Source: Clostridium hydrogenum (lineage in GTDB: Bacteria > Bacillota > Clostridia > Clostridiales > Clostridiaceae). From it: 64,000 nt of DNA. A model generated the notes under the pieces. That model was given only the letters and a program-made list of their open reading frames with translations, made no database searches and was not told the DNA's origin. The position numbers and the translations under genes were made by a program. The DNA is taken from the NCBI RefSeq assembly GCF_021432385.1, contig NZ_JAEACT010000003.1:930001-994000 (forward strand), read 5' to 3'. Below are positions 53,221 to 62,170 of this stretch, piece by piece. Every line of letters starts with the position of its first letter. Within the stretch, counting starts at the first letter, position 1.

Positions 53221-56160
53221 TTATACCATAACAAATTTATATTTCTCATTTTCCCTGTTTGACTTAAAAAATGGTCTCAAAAATTCTTTATCTTCAACAG
53301 AACTAATAAAAACTCTATCATCATTACCACTATAAACTATATTTCCATCCTGTACTGTCCTTGGTTCTCTATTGGAATTTGAAACAAGTATATATTCTGG
53401 AATTTCTGCATTCATGCCTTTATTCTTTAATATAAAACTTGCTCCCCTACTCATTCCAAATATACCTTTAGATATTTTTACCTCATAAAAAATCTCATAA
53501 AATCCTGCATTTCTTACTTTGCACTTATTACCATAAGAATATTTTATTTCATAGCTATTTTGTAAAATATTAAAAACGGTAAAGAAGTAATTTATTTCAT
53601 TTAAATTATCGATTATAAAAGCTGATTCCTTAATATATTCCTCATATGTAATATACTTGTAGTTAGCTGTGCTATCATTTATGGTTTTACAAAAATCATT
53701 AAATTTCCAGGCAATCAAGACCTGCTTTGCATTTGCTGGCCATTTCCACTGCAAGTATAATTTTTTATTTAGAATATAACCATTTAAATCTTCAACATCA
53801 TTTAAGAAAGATATGTGCTGCTGTTTTCCAACAGAAACAACATCCCCATCCGCTGCAACGGGGAGTACAAATAAAACTCCTTCATCAATATCTTTTATTT
53901 CACATTCCCCTTCTTTTTTTACTACAACTTTATTTCTTATCTTGTTTATTTTGTCTCTTGTTATAATCTGGCCTTCCTCAAATTCAAAGGGTTCATTTGA
54001 ATATAGTATATACACTTTTCCCTGAACATTTTCTCTTTCGAAGTTGACTTTTACTCCACCATTAATGCATAGTAATTTTACTTTTGTAATAACCTCTGGC
54101 GGTTCCATTGGTTTTCCAAAACAAGTTATTCCTTCTGCTGCAACTTCTCTATCCTTACTATCTTTATATATTGCAATTATCCTGTAGCCATAGTTTTGAC
54201 CATTAACAAGATTTTCATCCTCCACTCCAAAAAGTGAGACGTCCTCGAGTTTAGTTCCGTCCCCCCTTCTCTCTGGAAGTGCTCCAGTTTTTCTCCAAAC
54301 CTCAACTTTCTTAGTTTTAGTTTCAGTGCTCCAGGATAGAATAATTCTTCCACATTTAGCTTCAACCTCTACATCATCAACATCAGCTATTCTCATAACT
54401 GGTCCAAGTACAGAAAAAGTTTTGGAGTATATGCTTCCCCTGCACGCAAAAATCGCATAATAATAATTTTGACCTGCTTCAGCAGTATAATCGACCATTT
54501 TATTTTCAAAGGTATCTCCAATGAACTTTCCATCTTCAATTGATTTAGGCTCCGATCTCATTTTTCTTATAATTCTATAGCAAACGTTTTTGTCTGCTCC
54601 ATTTTTATCCCACGTAATATTTATGGCATCACCTATTAAACTGTATTCTAAAAATACTGGTGGCTTTGGTGGATATTTTGACAGCCATTTTAATGCCTCA
54701 TCACAGTCACTGCATATATTGAGTACTTTACTATATACATCTGTTAGCACAGCTTCATCTTCAGTTTTACTAGCTTTTTCAATATACTTTTGCGCTTCTG
54801 CTATTTTTATTCCAATTATATTTTCATATACATCTATAAATTCTGAATACGCCATTCTTTTTAAAGCAATTAATTCTTTCATTGCTGTGTAGTATTGATT
54901 TTTTAAAACAAGTTCCTGAATTTTAGCTTCTCTTTCTGCTACTATAATTCTTCTAGTTTTAACACTTTTCATAATTTCAGCTGCTTTTTGATTTTCTGGC
55001 CACAAGGCTTGTGCTTCAGTTAGTAGCAAATATGCCTTTTCAACCCTTCCAGTTTCCACATACATTTCTGCATTTCTTATACATTCTGATGCCATAACCA
55101 TATTTTTAATACTAAAGCCGCAGTTATTGCAATTTTTATTTGAAGTACTGACTATTCTATGACATTTAGGACATGATATTTTAATTGGAAATCCACAATT
55201 AAAGCAAAATTTAGAGCTTTTGTAGTTTACACTGCCGCAAACACTGCATTTTTCCATAAGATTCATAGCTAAGCTTTTAGGAACTTGAAGTGATATACCT
55301 TTTTTTGCGCATACTTTTTTTATGTAATCCTCAGCTTCTATTTTTGTGAATCCCTGCTCTACAAGTTTTACAACTAAATTATCAAATTCTTCGCTAGATA
55401 CATATCCTTTAGCCGCTGCCACACTTAACGCCACTGTGATATATTCTAATTTTTCTTTTTTTAGTGCTTCATCATAGCTTTTTTTACTTTCTTCATCCTT
55501 AAAAATATCATCGCACAACCCCTGAAGTATTGTTTGCGCAGTAGTTACAGCATCCTTTGAAGCTATTTTTCTGATTTGACCATATTTGTATTTTGAGGCC
55601 ATTTTTAACACACTAATTGGTGATGCTTTTGAAACCTCTAAGAATTCATAAAGTGATTTAGCTTTAACTATTTCAAGATTTGCTTTTATTTTATTTATTA
55701 TTGTTACATCTATCTGTTTTATATTTTCTATTTTATTTAAAGCATTATTTTTTGATAAATGAACTGGCACTTTAATTCTCTTCATTATTTCCTCTTTTGA
55801 AAAAATGTTGAATTTATCTTGAAGTGCTTTAATTTCATCTTCAAAAATGCAGCCCTTTGAGCACAAGAATTCTACACATTCATCTAGAAATTCAAATTTA
55901 ACCTTTTCTTCTTCCTTCTGTGCCCTTACTGCTTGCTTCCATTCTTCTTTTCTTGTATATGGGCTCTCAAGCATGACCTTGTTAATTTCAGGAAGCATGC
56001 TTAAGTAAAATTTTGCCTTAACCGCTTTTGTTGGATGATTTCTAAGTTGTGACCATTCACTTCTTTTTTTATTTATGGCTTTTCTTATTTTTTCTTCATC
56101 CTGTTCCTGTGGTTCTATAGAAAGTCCCAAAAGAACATAAAAGTTTTCTCTATCCTGCAA
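53221..56160 (-). CDS. Large Hsp70-operon protein: degenerate J-like, zinc-ribbon and fibronectin-III-like regions
   Basis: 979 residues, cytoplasmic. Residues 6-78 (NFYVLLGLSIEPQEQ..., SEWSQLRNHPTKAVKAKFYL, SPYTRKEEW) look like a J domain in which the HPD triad is HPT (42-44). Residues 168-235 (SLYEFLEVSKASPISVLKMA, then DEESKKSYDEALKK) look like a second J-like unit without HPD. Residues 305-347 hold four CxxC pairs (CSVC, CFNC, CPKC, CNNC), a double zinc ribbon. A helical TPR-like stretch follows (about 355-480), then two or three beta-sandwich repeats resembling fibronectin III (PPVFLEYSLIGDAINITWDK, VEAKCGRIILSWSTETKTKK). It follows the Hsp70-VWA gene by 10 bases. I infer a co-chaperone or scaffold for that Hsp70. 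Confidence 0.75.
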   Translation of the reverse strand: MQDRENFYVLLGLSIEPQEQDEEKIRKAINKKRSEWSQLRNHPTKAVKAKFYLSMLPEINKVMLESPYTRKEEWKQAVRAQKEEEKVKFEFLDECVEFLCSKGCIFEDEIKALQDKFNIFSKEEIMKRIKVPVHLSKNNALNKIENIKQIDVTIINKIKANLEIVKAKSLYEFLEVSKASPISVLKMASKYKYGQIRKIASKDAVTTAQTILQGLCDDIFKDEESKKSYDEALKKEKLEYITVALSVAAAKGYVSSEEFDNLVVKLVEQGFTKIEAEDYIKKVCAKKGISLQVPKSLAMNLMEKCSVCGSVNYKSSKFCFNCGFPIKISCPKCHRIVSTSNKNCNNCGFSIKNMVMASECIRNAEMYVETGRVEKAYLLLTEAQALWPENQKAAEIMKSVKTRRIIVAEREAKIQELVLKNQYYTAMKELIALKRMAYSEFIDVYENIIGIKIAEAQKYIEKASKTEDEAVLTDVYSKVLNICSDCDEALKWLSKYPPKPPVFLEYSLIGDAINITWDKNGADKNVCYRIIRKMRSEPKSIEDGKFIGDTFENKMVDYTAEAGQNYYYAIFACRGSIYSKTFSVLGPVMRIADVDDVEVEAKCGRIILSWSTETKTKKVEVWRKTGALPERRGDGTKLEDVSLFGVEDENLVNGQNYGYRIIAIYKDSKDREVAAEGITCFGKPMEPPEVITKVKLLCINGGVKVNFERENVQGKVYILYSNEPFEFEEGQIITRDKINKIRNKVVVKKEGECEIKDIDEGVLFVLPVAADGDVVSVGKQQHISFLNDVEDLNGYILNKKLYLQWKWPANAKQVLIAWKFNDFCKTINDSTANYKYITYEEYIKESAFIIDNLNEINYFFTVFNILQNSYEIKYSYGNKCKVRNAGFYEIFYEVKISKGIFGMSRGASFILKNKGMNAEIPEYILVSNSNREPRTVQDGNIVYSGNDDRVFISSVEDKEFLRPFFKSNRENEKYKFVMV

Positions 56161-56170
56161 GTAAATTACC

Positions 56171-58264
56171 TCACTTTAAAATTTGTAATGCATCAGATTT
56201 TTGCCCATAGCCTTGAAACATTTTAAGGCTTCCATAAGATTCAGATATTACCCTTGCGATTTTTGAGAAGGATTGTTTTAAATTAATTGCTTCTGTAAGT
56301 ATTGCATTCTCCCTGCAACTGGCTATTTTATCTAAAAATTCTTTTTTAGCACTTCCAAGGCCTATTGCTGAAATTTCTATTCCTTCTTTTTTACATTCTT
56401 CTGCTATTCCAATTACATCTGTTTTTCCATACCATTGTCCATCTGTAAGTACCAGTATAAAGCAATCTCCATCAGCATTTTTAAACATTTCCTGCGCTTT
56501 TGTAAATGGCTCTGAGGTAGTTGATGTTCCTACTTTTACTTGTTTTAAGTTATCTATAGCCTCAAGTATTTCAGAGGCATTATCTTTCAATTCGCATACA
56601 CTTTCCACTTTATCTGCAAAGGCTACAAGTCCAACAGATGAATTCTTTATATCTATTTCAGAAATAAAATTTCTAGCTGCGTTAATAGCTTGTTCCAAAG
56701 GCTTTCCTCTCATACTTCCAGATAAATCTATGGCAAGTATTATATTTCTATGTATGGTTTCTTCTTCTTCCTTTGGTGTTTCATAAAGCCAGGATAAATT
56801 TTCTTCGCACTTTTCTATCCTTAAAGGTAGTACTTTCCCAGTTTCCCTTTCTGCTGCTGCTACTGTTACTACACCATTTTTATTATAGGCATATTCTATA
56901 TCTATAACTGCCTGCTTTCCTCTTACATGGGTTATATCGTAGAAGGTGTACTTACCAAGAATACTTGAATTTGATATATCTTCACTTTCTCCCTGAAGCA
57001 TATATACATCAAGTGAATTATCTCTATTTCTTCCTGTCCTTATGGCATACGGTCTTTTTTCTGTGCAAGGTATCTTTTTATTTTTAGGTATTATGATACT
57101 ATTTATATATTTTGTTCCGTCCTTGCTAATTGCGGCCATACCAAGGCTGTGACTCATTACATCTTCAGTTTTCTTATAGCTACCTAATGTAAATACTGGC
57201 TTTCCTTGGTCTTTTGCTTGACTTGATGCTTCTATAGCTGCTCCAATTGAAACTGCTTCATCAACATTTATACCTGTAATAACTTCTTTGCCGCTCACTT
57301 CTTTTACAAAGTTTAAAACCATTGGCATTCTTGTTGATCCTCCAACAGGAAGCACACCACTTAAATCCGCAAAAGAAATTCCTGCACCTTGAAGAACGTC
57401 TTCACTTAATCTTCTTGTTCTCTCAAGTAAGTCTCCTGTAATGCTTTCAAATATTTTTCTTGTTATTTCAAATTTTCCTTTGAATTCATTGCAGCATATA
57501 GTTACTTCTGCTTTTTCTCTAGCTGAAAGCTGTTTTTTTGCATTTTCAGCTTTTACAAGGATATCATTGTAAAATTCTATATCCTCAAGTGGATTTATGC
57601 CAAACTTTTCAGCAAATTTCTCTCCTAGATAAACTGCTATTCTATCGTCCCAATCTTTTCCGCCAAGTTCATGGTCTCCATCTGTACCAAGAACCTTTAT
57701 ACTTTCTTTATCTATGTGTACCAGCGTAACATCAAAGGTTCCTCCGCCAAGATCGTAAACAAGAAGGTTCTTTTCCTCATCATCTTTTTTAATTCCGTAG
57801 GCTATAGCTGCTGCTGTTGGTTCATTTATTATACTTAAAACGTTAAATCCAGCAGCTTTTCCCGCGTTTATTGTAGCTTCTCTCTGTGAGTTATTAAAAT
57901 ATGCTGGTACTGTTATTACTGCGTCCTTTATTTCCGTGTTTAATTCAGTTTCTGCATCTTTTTTTAATTTTTTAAGCATTATTGTAGACAGGTCTTCTGC
58001 AGAATAATATTTTTCGCCAAAATTTAAGCTAAAATATTCATCACCTATGTTTCTTTTGAAAAAAGCGGCTACATTTAAATCTCCCATTGCCTGCTGCTCT
58101 TTTGCCTCATCGCCCACTACAATATCAGCTTCATCAAAATAGATTACTGATGGTGTCAAAGTTTTTCCTTCGCTATTTTTTAGAACTTTTGGAACTCCTT
58201 TTTCATCAATAACAGACATTACTGAAAAGGTTGTTCCAAGATCTATTCCTAAACTATATTTCAT
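56171..58264 (-). CDS. Hsp70-VWA fusion protein
   Basis: 697 residues. A complete Hsp70 ATPase domain (1-345: GIDLGTTFSVMSVID, INEPTAAAIAYG, VYDLGGGTFDVTL, LPVGGSTRMPMV) is followed by a shortened substrate-binding beta region (about 365-490), and then a von Willebrand factor A domain in place of the helical lid (about 506-675). The VWA metal site is intact: Asp513-Leu-Ser-Gly-Ser517, Thr near 581, and LTDG at 607-610. It is likely an ATP-driven chaperone that uses the metal-dependent VWA face to bind a partner or client. It lies between dnaK (20 bases) and the J-like gene (10 bases), so it is one operon. Confidence 0.93.
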   Translation of the reverse strand: MKYSLGIDLGTTFSVMSVIDEKGVPKVLKNSEGKTLTPSVIYFDEADIVVGDEAKEQQAMGDLNVAAFFKRNIGDEYFSLNFGEKYYSAEDLSTIMLKKLKKDAETELNTEIKDAVITVPAYFNNSQREATINAGKAAGFNVLSIINEPTAAAIAYGIKKDDEEKNLLVYDLGGGTFDVTLVHIDKESIKVLGTDGDHELGGKDWDDRIAVYLGEKFAEKFGINPLEDIEFYNDILVKAENAKKQLSAREKAEVTICCNEFKGKFEITRKIFESITGDLLERTRRLSEDVLQGAGISFADLSGVLPVGGSTRMPMVLNFVKEVSGKEVITGINVDEAVSIGAAIEASSQAKDQGKPVFTLGSYKKTEDVMSHSLGMAAISKDGTKYINSIIIPKNKKIPCTEKRPYAIRTGRNRDNSLDVYMLQGESEDISNSSILGKYTFYDITHVRGKQAVIDIEYAYNKNGVVTVAAAERETGKVLPLRIEKCEENLSWLYETPKEEEETIHRNIILAIDLSGSMRGKPLEQAINAARNFISEIDIKNSSVGLVAFADKVESVCELKDNASEILEAIDNLKQVKVGTSTTSEPFTKAQEMFKNADGDCFILVLTDGQWYGKTDVIGIAEECKKEGIEISAIGLGSAKKEFLDKIASCRENAILTEAINLKQSFSKIARVISESYGSLKMFQGYGQKSDALQILK

Positions 58265-58284
58265 CTTCCTACCTCGACTCTTTT

Positions 58285-59940
58285 TTACGATACTTCTATG
58301 TTTTTATTTCTTTTCTTTGCTTCTTCTAGTTCTTCACCTTTAATTACAGAGCTTGTCTCTATTGAAGTTTTCACTTCTCTTTTTTCAACTGCCTCTACTG
58401 CTGTAATCTCAAGTCTTCCTTCTGCATTTAGCTTAAAGGTTATATCTATAGGTGAGTTTGCTGGTAAATTTTCTGGGAGTTCCAATTCTGCCTTTCCTAT
58501 TTCTTGTCCATACTCTTTTTCTATAACTCTATCATTTAATTCATCTTCAACAACTCTTACAAGTACGTTTTCTTGATTTTCATCATGTGTTCCAAATCTT
58601 TCAGTAAACTCTGCTGGCACTTCTGAGTTTTTCAATATTAAGTTGTATATTACTTCTCTTCCTTCATTATTATAAGTAACAACTCCAAAGCTTTTGCTCA
58701 CAACATTGACAACCCTCATATTTGATGCCTTAACTGATGACAAAGTATATCCTGTATCATCTGCTACTTGCTTTGCTGCCTTCTCAACTATATTTTCTGA
58801 TATTTTATTTTCATCAATACTTTGCTTTACATCCTCAATAGTTTCCCCAGTTTCCATTGAAATCTTCTTTATAAGTTCATCATTTACTGAAAGTTTCCAA
58901 CCATATAAGGCTGCTCCCTTTGATACTGCTTCATCTGGATCAAAAACTTTTACCTCTACACCGTATTTTTCTTTTATCTTATTTTCTACTTGAGGCATAC
59001 GTGTTGATCCGCCAACTAAAAGTATTTCATCAAAATTTGAATAATTTTTCTTTTTAGCTTCTTCAAGCATTTCATCTGTGAGACTTATAGTTCTTTGAAG
59101 CAAATCATATGTCAATTCATCAAATTTTTCTCTTGTAATTTCTATTTTAGCTCTTTCACCTTCATAATTTATAGATATAGGTGCCTTTTCTCTTTGTGAG
59201 AGTGTTTTCTTTACTTTCTCAGCTAATAACTGAAGTTCCTGACAAGTTTCTTTATCTTCAAGGATATCTTCATCTTTTCCTGTTATTTCTTTATACTGGT
59301 TTGCCATATATGCTATAAGTGCATCATCCCAGTCTTTACCACCAAGATTGTGATCTCCACCTGTACATATTACTTTTATTGAATCTTTATTTATATCTAT
59401 CATAGTTACGTCAAAGGTACCTCCTCCAAGGTCGTACACTAAGACAACTTTATTTTCTTCCGAATCCATGCCATAAGCAATTGCTGCTGCCGTTGGCTCA
59501 TTTAGTATTCCTCTAACATTTAGTCCTGCTATTTCTCCTGCAAGTCTTGTTGCTTCCCTTTCATTAATCCCAAAATAAGCCGGACATGTCACTACGACAT
59601 CTGTTATTTTTTCTCCTAAAATATTTTCTGCATCTAAAGCAAGTTTTCTAAGTATAAAACTGGATATTTCTTCTGCATGATAAGATTTTCCTTCGTGTTC
59701 AAAGTAAAAATTTTCGTCGCCCATAGATCTTTTTACAAATGAAACTACATCTTCAGGGTACATTTTTGAATTTTCTTTTGCTACATCTCCAACTATGACA
59801 TTATCCGCATCAAAAAACACTACTGATGGAGTTATTCTTTCATTTTCAGCATTTGGTACAACAACTGGTCTTCCATATTCATCTACATACGATATGCATG
59901 AGTATGTAGTTCCTAAATCTATTCCGTAAACCTTATTCAT
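58285..59940 (-). CDS. DnaK-type Hsp70 lacking the C-terminal lid
   Basis: 551 residues, about 60 shorter than ordinary DnaK. The ATPase domain is complete (GIDLGTTYSCISYVD, LNEPTAAAIAYGMD, YDLGGGTFDVTMI, LVGGSTRMPQVENKI). About 40 extra residues (ISMETGETIEDVKQSIDENK onward, about 355-400) separate it from the substrate domain (SFGVVTYNNEGREVIYNLIL; LPENLPANSPIDITFKLNAE). The protein ends KRNKNIEVS just after the beta domain. It is probably a specialised Hsp70 rather than the main DnaK, since no dnaJ or hrcA accompanies it and no CIRCE element is visible upstream. Confidence 0.93.
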   Translation of the reverse strand: MNKVYGIDLGTTYSCISYVDEYGRPVVVPNAENERITPSVVFFDADNVIVGDVAKENSKMYPEDVVSFVKRSMGDENFYFEHEGKSYHAEEISSFILRKLALDAENILGEKITDVVVTCPAYFGINEREATRLAGEIAGLNVRGILNEPTAAAIAYGMDSEENKVVLVYDLGGGTFDVTMIDINKDSIKVICTGGDHNLGGKDWDDALIAYMANQYKEITGKDEDILEDKETCQELQLLAEKVKKTLSQREKAPISINYEGERAKIEITREKFDELTYDLLQRTISLTDEMLEEAKKKNYSNFDEILLVGGSTRMPQVENKIKEKYGVEVKVFDPDEAVSKGAALYGWKLSVNDELIKKISMETGETIEDVKQSIDENKISENIVEKAAKQVADDTGYTLSSVKASNMRVVNVVSKSFGVVTYNNEGREVIYNLILKNSEVPAEFTERFGTHDENQENVLVRVVEDELNDRVIEKEYGQEIGKAELELPENLPANSPIDITFKLNAEGRLEITAVEAVEKREVKTSIETSSVIKGEELEEAKKRNKNIEVS

Positions 59941-59961
59941 TCTCTCTTGCCCTCCTAATTA

Positions 59962-60522
59962 CTATTCCTTATATACATATACCTCAACAAGTTCATGTCG
60001 TATTACCCTATCTCCCAGCATATATCCTTTCTTTACGCTTTTGGCAACTGTCCTGTCTCTTTCCTTATCTTCCGTTTCAACTGTTTTAGCAATTTTCTGT
60101 CTTTTAGGGTCAAACTCAGGCACAACATATGTAAATTCTTCTACTCCCTGCCTGTACAATATATCTTCAAGATCTTCTGACAAGCCTTCTACAACTTGAA
60201 GCAGCTTATCGGCATCGAGTTCTTTAGTTTCCTTCTTTCTAAACGCTTCTATAGTCTTATTATTATTATCGATAGTGTAGATTATATCTGTAATTATGGG
60301 TCTAATTAGCTTATGAATTAAATCATCTTTATATTGTTGAAGTTCAGCGTGAAGTTCATCAATAATTTTGTCTTTATGCTTATCATATTTAACTTTACTT
60401 TCAAATTCCTCTTTAATTTCATTAATTCCATCGCTTAGTTTCTTTATTTCATCTTCTATGTTTTTAGGATTATCTTCCACGACATTATTTTCAACAATAT
60501 TATCATTAGTATTATCGCACAT
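59962..60522 (-). CDS. GrpE-like nucleotide-exchange factor
   Basis: 186 residues. An acidic N terminus, a long coiled-coil helix (about 20-80: KNIEDEIKKLSDGINEIKEE), a helical bundle (LIHKLIRPIITDIIYTIDNN), and a C-terminal beta domain ending GYMLGDRVIRHELVEVYVYK, which is the GrpE signature (G-Y-x-L-x-x-R-V-I-R). It releases ADP from Hsp70 and probably serves both Hsp70s downstream. First gene of the chaperone operon. Confidence 0.9.
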   Translation of the reverse strand: MCDNTNDNIVENNVVEDNPKNIEDEIKKLSDGINEIKEEFESKVKYDKHKDKIIDELHAELQQYKDDLIHKLIRPIITDIIYTIDNNNKTIEAFRKKETKELDADKLLQVVEGLSEDLEDILYRQGVEEFTYVVPEFDPKRQKIAKTVETEDKERDRTVAKSVKKGYMLGDRVIRHELVEVYVYKE

Positions 60523-60549
60523 AACTTACTCTCCATTCTCCTTTTTAGG

Positions 60550-60645
60550 GATATACCTCTTGAAACTTAAAAATTAATTTGTATCAAAATGCCGGTTTCT
60601 TGGCATTATGATGCAAATTGATTTTGGTAGTTGAAATAGTATATC
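60550..60645. repeat. 96-bp palindromic mini-element (type C), copy 3, in the grpE leader
   Basis: It begins GATATACCTCTTGAAACTTA and ends GTTGAAATAGTATATC; the central stem is GTATCAAAATGCC / GGCATTATGATGC. It lies between the predicted grpE promoter and the start codon, so it should be transcribed as a hairpin in the leader, 28 bases before the ATG. Confidence 0.85.
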
Positions 60646-60677
60646 TATATCCAATAACTTGTCAGTTTACTAACTTA

Positions 60678-60706
60678 ATTATATATGTAATTTTATATTT
60701 TGTTAA
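60678..60706 (-). promoter_or_regulatory. Probable promoter of the chaperone operon
   Basis: On the minus strand, -35 TTAACA (60701-60706), a 17-base spacer and -10 TATAAT (60678-60683). No CIRCE or other heat-shock box was seen between it and the IS. Confidence 0.65.
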
Positions 60707-60750
60707 TAGTGTAATTATATATGTGTGGTTATTAAGGTTTCGTGACATAT

Positions 60751-62062
60751 TGCTCTGTTAAAGTATTGTGTTGATGGAATATATGAGGTTGTGAAAAAAG
60801 ATATTCTATATTTTTCGCTATACTACAAATGAAGCTTTATGAGCGGCTCATAAAAAGGATATCATTATTTTTTACACCCCCCTATATCCTACACTATTTG
60901 TTAAAACGATATATTTTTTATAAAGAATTTTATATTGAAAATCCTGAAGTCCTTAGTGAGTCAAAGGTTTCATCAACTTTATAACCGCATGATTTTATAA
61001 ATATATTTAGCACATTTTCTTCATTATCTTTAAATTCAGTACTATCAAGTATTTTAAACCACGATAAATAATTATTTAGGTATTTAGATGCCACTCCTCT
61101 AAATCTTTCTAACCATAATGAAAATTCCATATTATAATTATTAATGTTCCTTATATGATAGTTTTTATCTCCACAATACACTGAATTTACTACATGATGA
61201 CTTATGCCTTTTTTTCTAGCATAACCTTTATATTCCCTCCAATTATCCGTGCACAATTGATTTTTTTCACACAACTTGTTTCCAATTGTTTTATCTATTG
61301 TATCCTTTAATATCTTGCCAAGACAAGTAACCTTGGAAAAGGTATTTTTTTGCCTATCTCTTGCAGCAAGCACACACACCTTATTTTCTTCTAAATCAAT
61401 AGTATTTTTATACCCCTCTCCTCTTTCCCTTGGGCTTCTATTTCCAATATGTCTGCTGCCTTTTTCTGAATATGGAAAATATATATCATCCATTTCTACA
61501 ATTCCTTGAAACTTTTGAACATTTATCTGCTTTAATGCAGTAAGAATCTTATGTCTCCAGTAAAATAAACTAACCCAGGTAACCTTTAAAATTTCTTGGG
61601 CTTTCCTAAGTGAATATCCTTTTATCATACAATATATAAATAGAGACCATTTTTCAATATAATGAGTCCCATTGAGCGGGCTAAAAGTAAAATCTGTAAA
61701 TGTTTTATTACAATTTTTGCATTTATATCTTTGATGATTTCTATGCTTACCATACTTAACTATATATGTACCTCCGCAGTGTGGGCATCCCATTCCATTT
61801 ACATATTTTAAACTTCTTATTTTATTAATTAATTCATCATCTAAGGTTATTGATTTTAAATCCAGTTCTTCATGTTGATCTTTTAAATTACTTGTAATAA
61901 TATCACTAAAGTTAAAATTCATAATATAATCTCCTTGCCATTGAATATAAAAGCAATTCATATATATGCACAAAGTATATTATCTTAAATTCTAACCATA
62001 TATTAGTTATTTATACAATAATCCCAATATTTTCTACATCAACATGTTACTTTAACAGAGCA
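60751..62062 (-). mobile_element. IS1595-family insertion sequence
   Basis: About 1.3 kb with one transposase. Terminal inverted repeats: TGCTCTGTTAAAGTATTGTG on the left and TGCTCTGTTAAAGTAACATG read inward from the right; both continue into TTGATG. Adjacent bases TGACATAT and TTATATGT could be diverged target duplications, so the boundary is uncertain by a few bases. It sits between the chaperone operon promoter and the helicase gene. Confidence 0.88.
60930..61922 (-). CDS. IS1595-family transposase
   Basis: About 330 residues. An N-terminal zinc ribbon (CPHCGGTYIVKYGKHRNHQR, then YKCKNCNKTFTDFTFSPL) is followed by helix-turn-helix (GYSLRKAQEILKVTWVSLFY) and the ISXO2-like DDE core (GIVEMDDIYFPYSEKGSRHI; QLCTDNWREYKGYARKKG). 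The frame is intact, so the element may be active. The start was set at 61922 because AGGAGATTATATT lies upstream; the frame opens at 61973. Confidence 0.92.
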   Translation of the reverse strand: MNFNFSDIITSNLKDQHEELDLKSITLDDELINKIRSLKYVNGMGCPHCGGTYIVKYGKHRNHQRYKCKNCNKTFTDFTFSPLNGTHYIEKWSLFIYCMIKGYSLRKAQEILKVTWVSLFYWRHKILTALKQINVQKFQGIVEMDDIYFPYSEKGSRHIGNRSPRERGEGYKNTIDLEENKVCVLAARDRQKNTFSKVTCLGKILKDTIDKTIGNKLCEKNQLCTDNWREYKGYARKKGISHHVVNSVYCGDKNYHIRNINNYNMEFSLWLERFRGVASKYLNNYLSWFKILDSTEFKDNEENVLNIFIKSCGYKVDETFDSLRTSGFSI

Positions 62063-62124
62063 TTATATGTATAAACCTTACTTTAACTACATAGACTAGT
62101 TATGTCATTGCCTATTTTGTAGAA

Positions 62125-62168
62125 AATGAGCAACCTACACCCAATTCTTCCTTGGTAGGTTGCTCATT
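62125..62168 (-). terminator. Terminator of the helicase-nuclease gene
   Basis: A perfect 14-base-pair stem, AATGAGCAACCTAC and GTAGGTTGCTCATT, overlaps the last bases upstream of the stop and has T runs on both sides. Confidence 0.85.
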
Positions 62169-62170
62169 TT

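Noticed and set aside
60523-60750. Search for a CIRCE element or HrcA site ahead of grpE.
   Set aside because: No TTAGCACTC/GAGTGCTAA pair is present; only a SigA-like promoter and a mini-element.
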